NCBI RefSeq assembly: GCF_037102585.1
Contig: NW_027043820.1
Coordinates: 248,001 to 312,000, forward strand
Direction: 5' to 3'
Source: Saccharomycopsis crataegensis
Lineage: Eukaryota; Ascomycota; Saccharomycetes; Ascoideales; Saccharomycopsidaceae
DNA: 64,000 bases
This document shows, one piece after another, positions 29,743 to 40,566 of this stretch. Every line of letters begins with the position of its first letter. Within the stretch, counting starts at the first letter, position 1. The translations under genes were made by a program, and so were the position numbers. The notes beneath the pieces were generated by a model that was not told where the DNA came from, ran no database searches, and saw only the letters and a list, made by a program, of their open reading frames with translations.

Positions 29743-31283
29743 TTATTTCTTAGCAGCCTTGGTAGCGGCCTTGGTAACCTTACCACTGGAAGCGGCACCC
29801 TTGACAATAGACTTGATGACACCAACAGCGACGGTTTGTCTCATATCTCTGACAGCGAATCTACCCAATGGTGGGTAGTTAGTGAAAGCTTCAACGGACA
29901 ATGGCTTAGATGGGATGAACTTGACAATAGCAGCATCACCGGACTTGATGAATTTTGGAGATTCTTCCAACTTCTTACCAGAACGTCTGTCAATCTTTTC
30001 CAACAATTCGTCGAATCTACAGGCGATGTGAGCAGTGTGACAATCCAAGACTGGAGAGTAACCAGCAGAGATTTGACCTGGGTGGTTCAAGACGATAACT
30101 TGAGCGTTGAAAGATTCAACACCAGATGGTGGGTCGTTCTTGCTGTCACCACAGACGTTACCTCTTCTAATTTCCTTGACGGAAACAGACTTGACGTTGA
30201 AACCAACATTGTCACCTGGGACACCTTGTTCCAAGGTTTCGTGATGCATTTCGACGGACTTGACTTCAGTAGTAACGTTAGATGGAGCGAAGGTAACGAT
30301 CATACCAGCCTTGATGATACCGGTTTCAACTCTACCGACTGGCACAGTACCGATACCACCGATCTTGTAGACATCTTGCAATGGCAATCTCAATGGCTTG
30401 TCAGTTGGTCTCGATGGTGGTTCAATGGAGTCAATAGCTTCCAACAAGGTCTTACCAGAGTACTTACCGGACTTGGTTTCCTTTTCCCATCCCTTGTACC
30501 ATGGACAGTTGGTGGAGGCTTCAATCATGTTGTCACCGTTCCAACCAGAAATTGGGACGAATGGAACAGTCTTTGGGTTGTAACCGACCTTCTTGATGAA
30601 GTTAGAAACTTCCTTCTTGATTTCTTCGAATCTCTTTTGGTCCCACTTGACGGAATCCATCTTGTTGACAGCAACAATCAATTGCTTGACACCCAAGGTG
30701 AAGGCCAACAAAGCGTGTTCTCTGGTTTGACCATCCTTAGAGATACCAGCTTCGAATTCACCAGTACCACCAGCAATAATCAAGATAGCACAATCGGCTT
30801 GGGAAGTACCAGTAATCATGTTCTTGATGAAATCTCTGTGACCTGGAGCATCAATAACGGTAACATTGTACTTTGGAGTTTCGAATTTCCACAAAGCAAT
30901 GTCAATGGTGATACCTCTTTCTCTTTCGGCCTTCAATTTGTCCAAAACCCAGGCGTACTTGAAAGAACCCTTACCCAATTCAGCGGCTTCCTTTTCAAAC
31001 TTTTCGATGGTTCTCTTGTCAATACCACCACACTTGTAAATCAAGTGACCGGTGGTAGTAGATTTACCGGAATCGACGTGACCAATGACGACGACGTTAA
31101 CGTGTTGCTTTTCTTTACCCTTTATAAAGTTGTTAGTATATCGTAATTTTTTTTTCGATGGTGAAAATTTTTCAAGGTTGCTCAGATTCCCAAATGCAAG
31201 GATTGCCACCCAAGGGATCTTGAAGAAACAACCATGATAACATCTATGTGTGAGACATAGGGTGTGAACGGAAGACATACCAT
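29743..31283 (-). CDS. TEF1: Translation elongation factor EF-1alpha with an intron after the ATG
   Basis: EF-1alpha delivers aminoacyl-tRNA to the ribosome as a GTPase. The mature frame begins ATG at 31283-31281, is interrupted at once by an intron (31280-31120), and continues [21 protein letters not shown] from 31119. Motifs are [20 protein letters not shown] (G1, G3, G4), GWNGDNM and the C-terminal lysine-rich [13 protein letters not shown]. Total is 459 residues, the family's usual length. Codon choice is strongly biased, as expected for an abundant protein. Reading straight through the intron gives a false 555-residue ORF starting at 31410 with an unrelated N-terminal extension. A 436-codon plus-strand ORF opposite is a shadow of the codon bias. 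Confidence 0.97.
31120..31280 (-). other. TEF1: TEF1 intron following a one-codon exon
   Basis: The donor GTATGT directly follows the start ATG, a perfect TACTAAC branch point lies at 31138-31132, and the acceptor AAAG ends at 31120. Length 161 nt, phase 0. Confidence 0.93.
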
Positions 31284-31413
31284 GGCGAATGATAATTATT
31301 AAATAACTCAGAGGGAAATGCTCGTTGATTTCTGGTGTGAGTAGACAAAGAAAGGAGAAAGAAGAAAAAAAAAAGAATCTAACAAAATTTGGAAACGGGG
31401 GCCACCGCACAGG

Positions 31414-31421
31414 TTTATATA
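31414..31421 (-). promoter_or_regulatory. TEF1: TEF1 TATA box
   Basis: TATATAAA on the minus strand about 130 bp upstream of the ATG, followed upstream by poly-dA/dT tracts (31470-31520) typical of strong yeast promoters. A CACGTG lies further upstream at 31842-31847. Confidence 0.6.
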
Positions 31422-33947
31422 ATTCCGCTGGTGAAAATTCTTACCTGCAGCGGTGCGGTTAGGCGAAAGTTTTTTTTTTTTTTCTTTCTGGAACAAAAAA
31501 AGTTTTTGGTTTTTTTTTTGCGGGCATCTGCGCCCTAGCATCTCCCCCCGCCATTTGAGGGAAACACCGTCACATGGGCGTGATATACAGTCTGGTTCAT
31601 CGCACCCCCTGGTAACGGTCTTGCACGATGATATGGCCCAAAATTCGCAAGTATATGAGTATTTTTTGGTATCAGTTGTGATGAGAAATGTCCTATAACC
31701 TGAAGTATGTAAGTTGGAATAGATTCCCCGAGGTTTACAGGTGATATTTTGTATGATTATTTGGGGGGGTGGGGAGGGGGACAGTGTCGAAGTGAGTGTG
31801 GGTTAGGTTTTGTCCAGGGCGGAGTTTCCCAGAGCTTGTGACACGTGGGTTGCCGGATGGCAACAGCGATGATCACGTAATCCATTAGCAAACGGTGGGG
31901 CCATAGAAGCATTTTTTGGGTCATCGCTGGGCGACGCGCGCGGCTGCTTTCTGGTAACCGTCGGTGACAAAGAGCCGCCGCCAAATGCTGTTACAATTTC
32001 CTGCTGGTGGTGGAGACATTGGGTAGAGTGATGTGTATATCGGAAACATTGCCAATTAACTCAAAGAGGTTATTTAATGACACCGTAGAAACGATCAACA
32101 ACATCGACATCATACATAACAGTGTAAGCATTGCTGTTAAACCTTGATGATCACTAATTGACATAAAACTGGGAGTCCCAAGTCAAAAATTGTGTCACTG
32201 TAGAGTCACCCAAGTTTATCCAAGTGTTTTTTTGTTTCTAGAAACCCCTTGATGACGCTACCTTGGATGCATAATAATAGTTTGAAAGAGCCATCATGGA
32301 TGTTACAATTGTCATTAGATCCACTGAAGCGCATGGACCCGATGTCGTAGATTGCTATGATTATGAATATTGATGATTAATCACAATCTCAATTAGTCAA
32401 TATTGGTGATTGCTGTTCTTTTCAGTTGTAGCTCACGTAATCAATTGCTCTTAGTTCATTTATATGAGGTGATCTCACTTTCTAATTTGGTCAAGTTAGT
32501 GACGGTTTTATATATGTGTGAAACTTATCATCTGACATGTTGGATAGTGAATAAACGATATCAGGGACTTGTAAGAGGTGTTTTATTATTATCATAATCG
32601 CAATGAAGATGTTACGATCTCGATAAGGAAATATTAAAACACTAGATAACCACAAGAAAGATAATTATTCACCAACGATGTTTATGAAAATCACCTCACT
32701 GTTATTGGGATTCCTCATTGACAAAACTTCTAACAGCTCATGCCTAAATTGTCCTTTCCTTCAAGAAAGATCTACATGTTGATAGATTCAACTATATAAA
32801 CTATATATAATACGCTTCATAAACCAGTTTTCTCAAGTCTATTTCACAAACCATTTATACAATATTTGTTTGCTGTTGTTAAATCGTAAGCAACGCGTTA
32901 CCAAGTATTTTTTTTTTTTTTTTGACGCGTCTTTAAAATTACTCTTTAGTAAGTAGAACACAAAATATTACCAACCATTTTGAGTAGATCATGCTACATT
33001 TTTAATAAAATATTGGCCCACAACATTAAGAACGGTGTTCAACATTGTAGTATATATTTCTTTCAGTAAATTGGACACAAATACCTAGATTATCACTTCC
33101 AAGTGAAAAGTCTTGAGAAAGCTACGCGTAAGCCCAGGATATTCGAAACACACATTACTTAGAAGTTCATGACACTAATTATCAATGTGAAAAGTGTGAA
33201 GTGTTGATTCCGGCAGTTATTATATAATTATCTAGAAATGAAAATGGTAGGAAAATCTTGTTAACCAACAATAGCACGTAAAATAGTGTTACATGTAAGA
33301 CAAGCAACGCATTACGTGGGAAGTCTCCATAGAAAATGAGAGAATCGCGTTTAATATGAAGCGAAACGTCAAAAATAACAAAAACAAAAACGTTTAAATG
33401 ATGAGAAATAGCTATATATTATATTACAGAGGATATTATTTAGAAGAACTAAATGTTAAAACAATACAAATAGTATCAACATGTTGTACAAGTCATACGA
33501 GTCAGTATCTTGAAAAAAGTGATTACTGAAAGGTTAGAAAAACCACCATCTCATCATCAATGAATTTTAAATACTAGAAAAATACTAAATATCTATTGAT
33601 GGTATTTCCAGTTTTGAAAATCATTGATGACTAAAGAAGAGGATGTTAAATAAAAAAAAGACCAAGTAGGTCATTGCTTATGGTTGGTTGCAGCATTGAA
33701 CAATAAGTGTCCAATAATAAAGATAATAAATAATAACAAAGGGAAGTAAAGATTATAATAATGATTTTCTTATGATTTATTGGGAGCCAGAGAAGCAAAC
33801 AATTGATAATATTATATAATACGATATAGTATATTGTAGAGAAATAAGATCACACATACCGTACATTACATAATACACACCATACTAATTCGCCAACGAT
33901 GATATAATCCATTACATAACACACACACCGACCACGCGGATGAAAAA

Positions 33948-33956
33948 CATGTGAAA
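33948..33956. promoter_or_regulatory. CKI1: ICRE/UAS-INO-type site upstream of CKI1
   Basis: CATGTGAAA is the core of the inositol/choline-responsive element bound by Ino2-Ino4 in S. cerevisiae, where phospholipid genes including CKI1 carry it. It lies about 400 bp upstream of the CKI1 ATG. Whether the same factors act here is unknown; in some yeasts Ino2/Ino4 have other targets. Confidence 0.5.
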
Positions 33957-33977
33957 AGAGATTACCGAGGGGTGACC

Positions 33978-34016
33978 GAGCGCCCGGAACACTCTCGGCT
34001 ACTCCCCGGAGCGCTC
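33978..34016. other. GC-rich inverted repeat in CKI1 promoter
   Basis: GAGCGCCCGG (33978-33987) faces CCGGAGCGCTC (34006-34016) with an 18-bp gap and one unpaired base. It stands out in an AT-rich flank and could be a dyad for a zinc-cluster protein (CGG/CCG ends) or a hairpin. Confidence 0.4.
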
Positions 34017-34359
34017 ATTTGATTTCATTTCTTTATTGTAAATTACCATTTGTCCCAAGATTTATGATGATAATAAATATAATAGAATGTATAATTTATT
34101 GAATATATCCTTTCACCTATTACATCACTCCAAGAAGCTCATAATCCCCCCGATAGCCTTGTCATCACTCCCAGCCCTCGGAAGATCGTGTGCTTATCAT
34201 TTTCTGTACCCAACAGTTGGGAATTTGCAAAAATTCTGGGGGGGGGGGGGCAACGAAATGGACTTTAAAAAGACACACTACTCATTCAGTAGCAGACAAA
34301 AAGTAATATATATATACACAATATAACAATATCGCTCACATAATTATACAGCAATATAA

Positions 34360-36132
34360 ATGGTGTCCCGCATCACCGATAGACCAATTATTATCCGTCG
34401 CTCGTCAAGACTGAGCTCGCGGTCTCGATCATCGTCGAGAACCAGATCAAAATCCCAATATCGCGGCTCAGACTCAGAAACTGATATCTTCCCACCTACC
34501 AGTGTACCTGGCGCTTCAGCCACTCATCATCCAAAGATCCTCACTATCGATTATCTCTTTGACAATACCCTTCCAACTTACTTTATGTTGCAAGAGATCT
34601 TGTCATTAACCGAAAAACTCAAGATCTCCAAATGGAAGCATTTGATCAAGACTTATGGCAAAGAGGTTGCCGTTGCCAATACCAAGCTAAAAAGAATTAG
34701 TGGGGCATTGACAAACGCCATTTACAAAGTGGAATTCGATCTCAAGGAATTAGATAACCAAAATAGCAACCCTGCCCCATTGCTTCTAAGAGTATATGGT
34801 CCTAACGTGTCTAGCGTGATCGATCGAGAGTACGAACTCTCGATCTTGACCAGACTTTCCCATCATAATATCGGAGCAAAACTTCTTGGATGTTTTAGTA
34901 ATGGCCGGTTCGAACAATGGTTGAACCATACCGCCCCGTTGACGAGAGATTTGATGCGCGATGACCGGGTTTCCCACACAATTGCTAGAAGAATGAGAGA
35001 GTTGCATGAAGGGATCCCTTTAACCAACGATGAAATCAATAATGGGTCAATAGTTTGGCTGAACATTGAAAAATGGATGGGTTACGTAAAGGATTTTGTG
35101 GCATTACAACGGGAGAAGAAAAAACTCGATGAGGAGACATTATTCGATGAGTATCAAGTGTTTGGGACGTCATTCGAAGAGTTTGCAGAAACTGTCAATG
35201 TTTACAAACAATGGTTGTTTGCTAAATACGGCGGAGAAGAAGGATTGAAAAGTAGATTGGTATTTTGTCACAACGATACCCAGTATGGTAATTTATTGTT
35301 GACTTATCCTACCACCTTGTCGGAAAAACGACCAAGTTCATCAAAAAATGAATCCAAAGAAGATCATATTGATATGTGCAATCCAAATTCTCATAAAGCA
35401 TCATTAACCGATTCTTTGATCTTCAAGTCCCTTCGAGCCATTCCGACCCCAGAAGATCGGAAACTTATTGTCATTGATTTTGAGTATTCTGGCCCCAACG
35501 TTGCTGCCTACGATATCGCCGATCATCTTTGTGAATGGATGGCCGATTATCATGATCCTGATAGACCACATTACTTGGACCAGAAATCGTATCCAACTGT
35601 CGAAGAACAACTCGCGTTTGTGGGGAGTTATGTCGGAGCTGCCCCATTAGGGAAAATCCCACTAGGAGTCCTAGAAAAAGATCATTATTCCGATGCCAAT
35701 AAAAATAATAATAATGGCGATGGTGATGATGATCTTGCCTTGGTTACAAAGAGGTTGTATAATGAGATTGTTTACTGGAGACCAGCAGCACATATCAGTT
35801 GGTGTCTTTGGGGGATTGTTCAAAGTCCGTCATTTTGCCTTCAACCGGAAAATGACCCTGTCACTTCGTCAAATTTGCCAGATGATGGAACTTACAAGGT
35901 GGTTTCAGATCTAAAAGACTTACAAATCAACAACAACAATAATAATAGTGAGGAAATGGAAGAGGAAGTTGGAGGGGATACCGATACGTTTGACTATTTC
36001 AGGTATTCTAACAACAAGGCAGGGCTAGTATGGAACGATTTGTTCGAACTAGGGGTTGTGGACCGTGAGAAGTTTGATATTAAGGGAGAAGAAGGGGTCA
36101 AGTTTTATGGGGCAGGGTTGTTTGAGGTGTGA
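34360..36132 (+). CDS. CKI1: Choline kinase (choline/ethanolamine kinase family)
   Basis: This enzyme catalyses ATP-dependent phosphorylation of choline, the first step of the CDP-choline branch of phosphatidylcholine synthesis. The 590-residue protein has an RS-rich, likely phosphorylated N-terminus (1-50), then the conserved fold: LKISKWKHL, ALTNAIYKVEF, LLLRVYGPNVSSVIDREYEL (ATP region), GCFSNGRFEQWL, ARRMRELHEGIPL, the Brenner phosphotransferase motif VFCHNDTQYGNLLL and the kinase motif KLIVIDFEYSGPNVAAYDIADHLCEWM. Length and acidic C-terminal insertion match S. cerevisiae Cki1 (582) better than Eki1. There is a short Asn run near residue 447. Confidence 0.9.
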   Translation: MVSRITDRPIIIRRSSRLSSRSRSSSRTRSKSQYRGSDSETDIFPPTSVPGASATHHPKILTIDYLFDNTLPTYFMLQEILSLTEKLKISKWKHLIKTYGKEVAVANTKLKRISGALTNAIYKVEFDLKELDNQNSNPAPLLLRVYGPNVSSVIDREYELSILTRLSHHNIGAKLLGCFSNGRFEQWLNHTAPLTRDLMRDDRVSHTIARRMRELHEGIPLTNDEINNGSIVWLNIEKWMGYVKDFVALQREKKKLDEETLFDEYQVFGTSFEEFAETVNVYKQWLFAKYGGEEGLKSRLVFCHNDTQYGNLLLTYPTTLSEKRPSSSKNESKEDHIDMCNPNSHKASLTDSLIFKSLRAIPTPEDRKLIVIDFEYSGPNVAAYDIADHLCEWMADYHDPDRPHYLDQKSYPTVEEQLAFVGSYVGAAPLGKIPLGVLEKDHYSDANKNNNNGDGDDDLALVTKRLYNEIVYWRPAAHISWCLWGIVQSPSFCLQPENDPVTSSNLPDDGTYKVVSDLKDLQINNNNNNSEEMEEEVGGDTDTFDYFRYSNNKAGLVWNDLFELGVVDREKFDIKGEEGVKFYGAGLFEV

Positions 36133-36563
36133 TTATTTTGGAGTTATATTTTGATATATATATATATATATATATTAATGCTCATTTTGTGAATCGGTAG
36201 CTGTTTATTGTAGGAGTAAGTGTAGATCATAATAATATTTAATATAATATACATAATGATATTTGATATTGTAATTTATAATAATTTATGTGGATAATAA
36301 CAGGATAATTGGCATCTATGCTGTACTATCCTCCGGGTAACCGGCTTACTCCAGGTTTTTTTTTGACATTTTTCCTTTTAGCCATCAGGAGCCAAACATC
36401 AACCCAACCACCAAAAAACAGTCAATCACCACGTTTTTGCAAGAATATTATCGCCCTCTTGCTATCAAGACAGCTGAAGATCAATACTACTGCTCATATT
36501 TCTGGATATTTTGGCAGATACAGAACAAAATTACTAAAAAAAACCACAAAAACGGACTGATTG
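36133..36563. other. CKI1-MIG1 spacer
   Basis: 430 bp: a (TA)n tract at about 36153-36177, AT-rich DNA, then an A/C-rich leader before the zinc-finger gene. No gene is seen. Confidence 0.55.
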
Positions 36564-37131
36564 ATGGTCGCCACTGAACCTTCATCTTCCGTCCCGCTTC
36601 TTGATCCCACCATCAGCAGCAATGTCAGCACCACCGCCACCGCCACCACCAATAGCTATAACAGCAGTAGCAGCAAATATGATGATGAAGAAGATGTTGA
36701 TGGGAATCACACTGCCTCTTCTCCAATGACATCAAATGCCTCCATCGCCGACAACTCCACTGACCTGTCATCTAACCTGTCATTGACAGCAGCCGTGCCA
36801 TCACCATTGCTGAAGAGTTCCAAACCTCGCAAGAAACCAACAAAATCCTCAACAGACGCTCCTCGACCCCACAAGTGTCCGTATTGCTCGAAAGCGTTCC
36901 ACAGGTTAGAGCATCAGACCCGTCATATTCGAACACATACTGGAGAAAAACCCCACGGGTGCGATTACCCAGGGTGCTTCAAGAGGTTTAGCAGAAGCGA
37001 TGAGTTGACCAGGCATTTGAAGATCCATACCAATCCTAATTCCCGAAGACTGAAGAAGTTGCAGAAGGAAGCAGCGGCAGCAGCGGCAAAGAAGAAGAAG
37101 AGGACTACTGATAATGTTAAGGATGAAGGTG

Positions 37132-37164
<33 letters not shown>

Positions 37165-38819
37165 GTACATTGACAGGGCCCCAAAATATACTGGAACCAG
37201 AAATCAAGGATAATAGCACTAAAGAGAGCACACCACAGAATAATATCCCTATAAAACAAGAAACTCCGGCCAAATTGAAAAGTTTGGATCAATTTAATTT
37301 ACTTGCCAATGCCGCAGCGTTGCAACTTGAAAAGGAAAAAAGATCTCAGCAACCGCTATTCTTCGATTCAAATTCCCAGTTAGATTTACAAAATGTCACA
37401 TCTCTGTCATCATTGAATCTATATTATGATGCTAGTACCACTTCCTCAAATAATAATAATAATCCAAGAATGTACAATACTCTGTTGGCGAAAACCTTTT
37501 CCAATAACGACGATGATGACGAAGGAATTCTTATTATTCCAAGAACATCATACCACCCTCCAAGTCAATCAAACAGAAATAACAATATCAATTCCCCAAT
37601 AGTGAGTTCTGCAGGTATCAAAAAACCACAAATATTAAGAAACAAGAGTAGTTCGGCTTTGGCGAATTTCCATTCCAACAAATCTTTGGTTGGGCTTGCG
37701 TCTTTACAAAGACCAACGTCCCCTTCAAAATTTGCAAATTCTCCAAGTAATAGTGCCTACCATACCCGATGCTCATCTCCTACCCTACCCACAACAACTC
37801 CAAATAATATTAACAATAGCAACCCAATCTCTTCGTACTCTGCTAAATCTCCGAATCTTTCGTCATTCTCGACATTCCCTTCAAAATCAATCCCCACTTC
37901 TCCTGTGCTTGACTCAATGCTAGTCGCCCCTCCATCATCAAATACTACTAATAATAATTCTCCAGTGCACCATACGTTTTCTGAAAATTCTCTTGCTAGG
38001 AAACACAACCATAATTTATCAAACCATTCATCTTCACTTAATCTTCTCTCTTCGGTAGTATCAGATCCGATTCATTCCTCCACAACAAGCATCAATGGAT
38101 TATTATCCCATTCTAGTGGGGTGGGGATTTCCCAATTAGACAATACCGCAGAGACTGCCTCACCCGGTCTATTAACAAGAAACTCTTCTCATCAAGGATT
38201 AGCCACATTATTGCCCAGAACTTCTAGTGGGATATTCTTTAGTGGAACTGGTAATGCCAACCAACTCTCGAATCTTAGTTCTGTCAATGATCCAGATACC
38301 GGTCTTCCATTGTTGAGTTCCAAGTCATACTCAAACTTACCGTTTGGAAACAACCATTCGGATAGCAGCAGTTCCATAAATGGTTTATTGGCCTTGAGGC
38401 ACGGTCATGGGCTACAAAAAAACCAGCTCCCAGCCGAACTTCTGTCCTCATCATCGTCATCATCTCCTTCGTCATCACCAATTCTCCAAAAACAGAACCC
38501 CATCACCGCAAAAACAAGTACTTTAGGAAATAAGTTTGTCAACACCCCAACCTTGAGGAGAAATTACAGCTACGAAAAACCGACGTTTTTCATTACTTCT
38601 TCTTCCAAAGCGGAGAATGCTGCCACCAGCCATCAACTGTATCATAAACCAACCCCTTTGGGTGGTACTGTCATCAGTAATGAAACTTTACCCCTGTTGA
38701 AATCTTTGAATCTACCCTCGGTCGATGAATTGGAACACGGGGGGTTTAAAATGGTAACGGCGCTTACCGGAAACAACAGAGAATCAGAGGACAGTGATGG
38801 TGATATTAGGATGTCTTGA
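36564..38819 (+). CDS. MIG1: Mig1-type C2H2 glucose repressor
   Basis: A DNA-binding repressor with two C2H2 fingers at about residues 105-125 and 133-155. [35 protein letters not shown] and [17 protein letters not shown] are nearly the Mig1 finger pair, whose family binds GC boxes with an AT-rich flank and represses genes in glucose under Snf1 control. The remaining 590 residues are Ser/Asn-rich and probably disordered, and the C-terminal [15 protein letters not shown] resembles the Leu-rich effector region of Mig1. The start is the ATG at 36564; the TTG before it is not used. Many of its CTG codons fall in serine-rich stretches. A MIG2/MIG3 paralogue is the alternative. Confidence 0.88.
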
Positions 38820-40566
38820 AAAAAAATAATGAGTAATGCGGAAATTGGGTTAGCTTTTTAGTGGTATGATCTATAAGATACATACGTATTCAGATATAAA
38901 TCGTATTGTTAAATGTTGATGACCATAGTTAGTTTCTTTCATGGCAATTATCTTTATTGGTGACCATGTTTGTTTTCCTTATGGTATCACGAGCTGACTA
39001 GCCTGCTTATCCTGTGTTTTTCAGCCACAGAAATCCCATATATGTCGTACAGAAGTGCTGGGTTATCGAAAAAACAGTTTAATTCGTGATGAGGGGTCCT
39101 GGATATCAATACTGGACAATGAAACTGATGTTCGTGACGCCAATTGTGACGGAACCGCCAATCAATCTTGACGAAGGTCATTGCTCTTAAGGTCAATGAT
39201 AATGAAGTCTTGGTTAATGGAGGCACCCTTGTCATTAGTATTAACGCAATAAAATCAATGCTAGTAACGAATATGCCGATAAAGTGAATGCTAATGAAGC
39301 CTATTATAATAAAAATTAATGCTGGTATATTCTAAACTAATAAAGTTAATGCTGACATAATCCGTTGGTAGTAAGATTAATGCTAAAATCACTTGGGGAA
39401 TTTAATGCCAACGAAGCCATTGTCTCTAGAGGAAAATTGCTAATGAAACCAGATCTTAATAATGATCCTTATTATTATTGAACATGAACTTCGTGGATGC
39501 TTCAGAAGAACAATGATGCACCAACCAAAAAAAAAAAAAAATCTTATTGATCATCCTAATTATATTTTTTACATTTTGATAAGGTATTAAATATTCTAAT
39601 ATTATATTGTTAAGAAATTCCAGGGGGTTTCCTCATTCTGGTAGTTAATTACCTATAGATTTGAGAATTAGAAAATAAAAATGAGAATGTAACCTACAAG
39701 ACAACTGGGCATGAAAGCGAATAAACGAAAGTATACTTGATGAATTACGAAAAAAACTTTATTATTAAAAAATAATAGATGAGTAAGTAGAGTGAAACTA
39801 CAAAAAAAAACCATTCATATTACAATAAGTAATATATAGTTTTTGAAATATACCAGATAAAAGGAAAAGAGAAGAAGAAAAAGGAAAAGGAAAGGAACAG
39901 AACGAAAAATAAACATTAGACATGGTTCATTCTAGAAACACAACAACAACAACAACAATAATAAAGATAGTAATAAAGATGATAAAACAATAAAAATAAA
40001 AATAAAAAAAGATGATAACGAGAAAAAAGTCTAAGGATAATAAATTACTTTCAACAGTTCCAAATGTATCAAGAATAAAGCTGCAGAGTCTTTGCTACCC
40101 AATAATAAAGTGAGACAAGCAATAAGAACATCCAAGCAATAAGAAGACCAATATGACAAACAATTAGAAAACAAAGAAGAAACCCAATGAGATAGTTAAA
40201 AAGACAACCGATAAGAAAGTGAAAGACAACCAATGTCGAAAATTGAAAATACAACCAATACAACAAATATCTAGTTTCAAACTGAGAAAATAGTAGAAAA
40301 AGAAACCAAGGAGGATTATGACATCCAAAAGGTCTGAAGTATCTTGTGCCAAATTTCCAAAGCACGAATCCAAAGATCAAACCAAAAACCAGGAAGACAC
40401 ACAAATCCACAAACAATATTAGTATCCCACTGCAAAAAAAAGAAAAGAAAAACCACACACTAAGAATCCACTTGAAATATTTGAGAAAAAAAAATCGGAA
40501 ATAAACACAATTCAATATTCACTATTCCTTCAAAATTCATTAATTGAAGAAGGGTCCAACGAGAGG
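38820..40566. other. Spacer with degenerate repeats and A-rich 3' flank
   Basis: 1.7 kb between two converging genes. It contains a degenerate 30-31-bp repeat family (39195-39440, listed separately), a poly-A run near 39529-39541, and an A-rich, purine-biased stretch from 39760 to 40560. The last gives hydrophobic minus-strand frames at 40069-40515 that lack an ATG start and are probably not genes. Confidence 0.55.
39195..39440. repeat. Degenerate 30-31-bp tandem repeat
   Basis: AATGCT occurs at 39257, 39287, 39318, 39348 and 39379, a period of 30, 31, 30, 31 bp, with flanks resembling RATAAARTnAATGCTAATGA. Related half-units lie at 39195, 39215, 39404 and 39430. Copies have diverged, so the array is old. 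Confidence 0.65.

Larger units (their letters stand above)
31422..34359. other. Three-kilobase gene-free stretch between TEF1 and CKI1
   Basis: The first 600 bp are TEF1 promoter: poly-dA/dT, a G-rich run near 31762-31782, CACGTG at 31842. From about 32000 to 33950 the DNA is AT-rich with no ORF that looks like a gene. It holds three ACGCGT sites (32893, 32925, 33124), a poly-T run near 32910-32923 and only short chance frames such as 32296-32373. The last 400 bp are the CKI1 promoter. A long non-coding RNA or lost gene is possible but nothing in the sequence proves it. Confidence 0.5.

Noticed and set aside
29836-31146. 436-codon plus-strand ORF opposite TEF1
   Set aside because: An open frame antisense to a strongly codon-biased gene; the minus strand is unmistakably EF-1alpha, and the plus-strand protein has no family resemblance.
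31284-31410. N-terminal extension of EF-1alpha (555-residue version)
   Set aside because: It reads through the intron; the canonical start ATG with GTATGT donor, TACTAAC and acceptor give the exact family N-terminus.
31560-31700. Possible point centromere (CDEI-like GTCACATG near 31570)
   Set aside because: No following CDEII-like AT block and no CDEIII TTCCGAA element; it lies inside the TEF1 promoter.
40069-40515. 148-codon very hydrophobic minus-strand ORF
   Set aside because: It starts at TTG with no ATG and is the reverse of an A-rich 3' flank, which yields Phe/Leu/Ile runs automatically.
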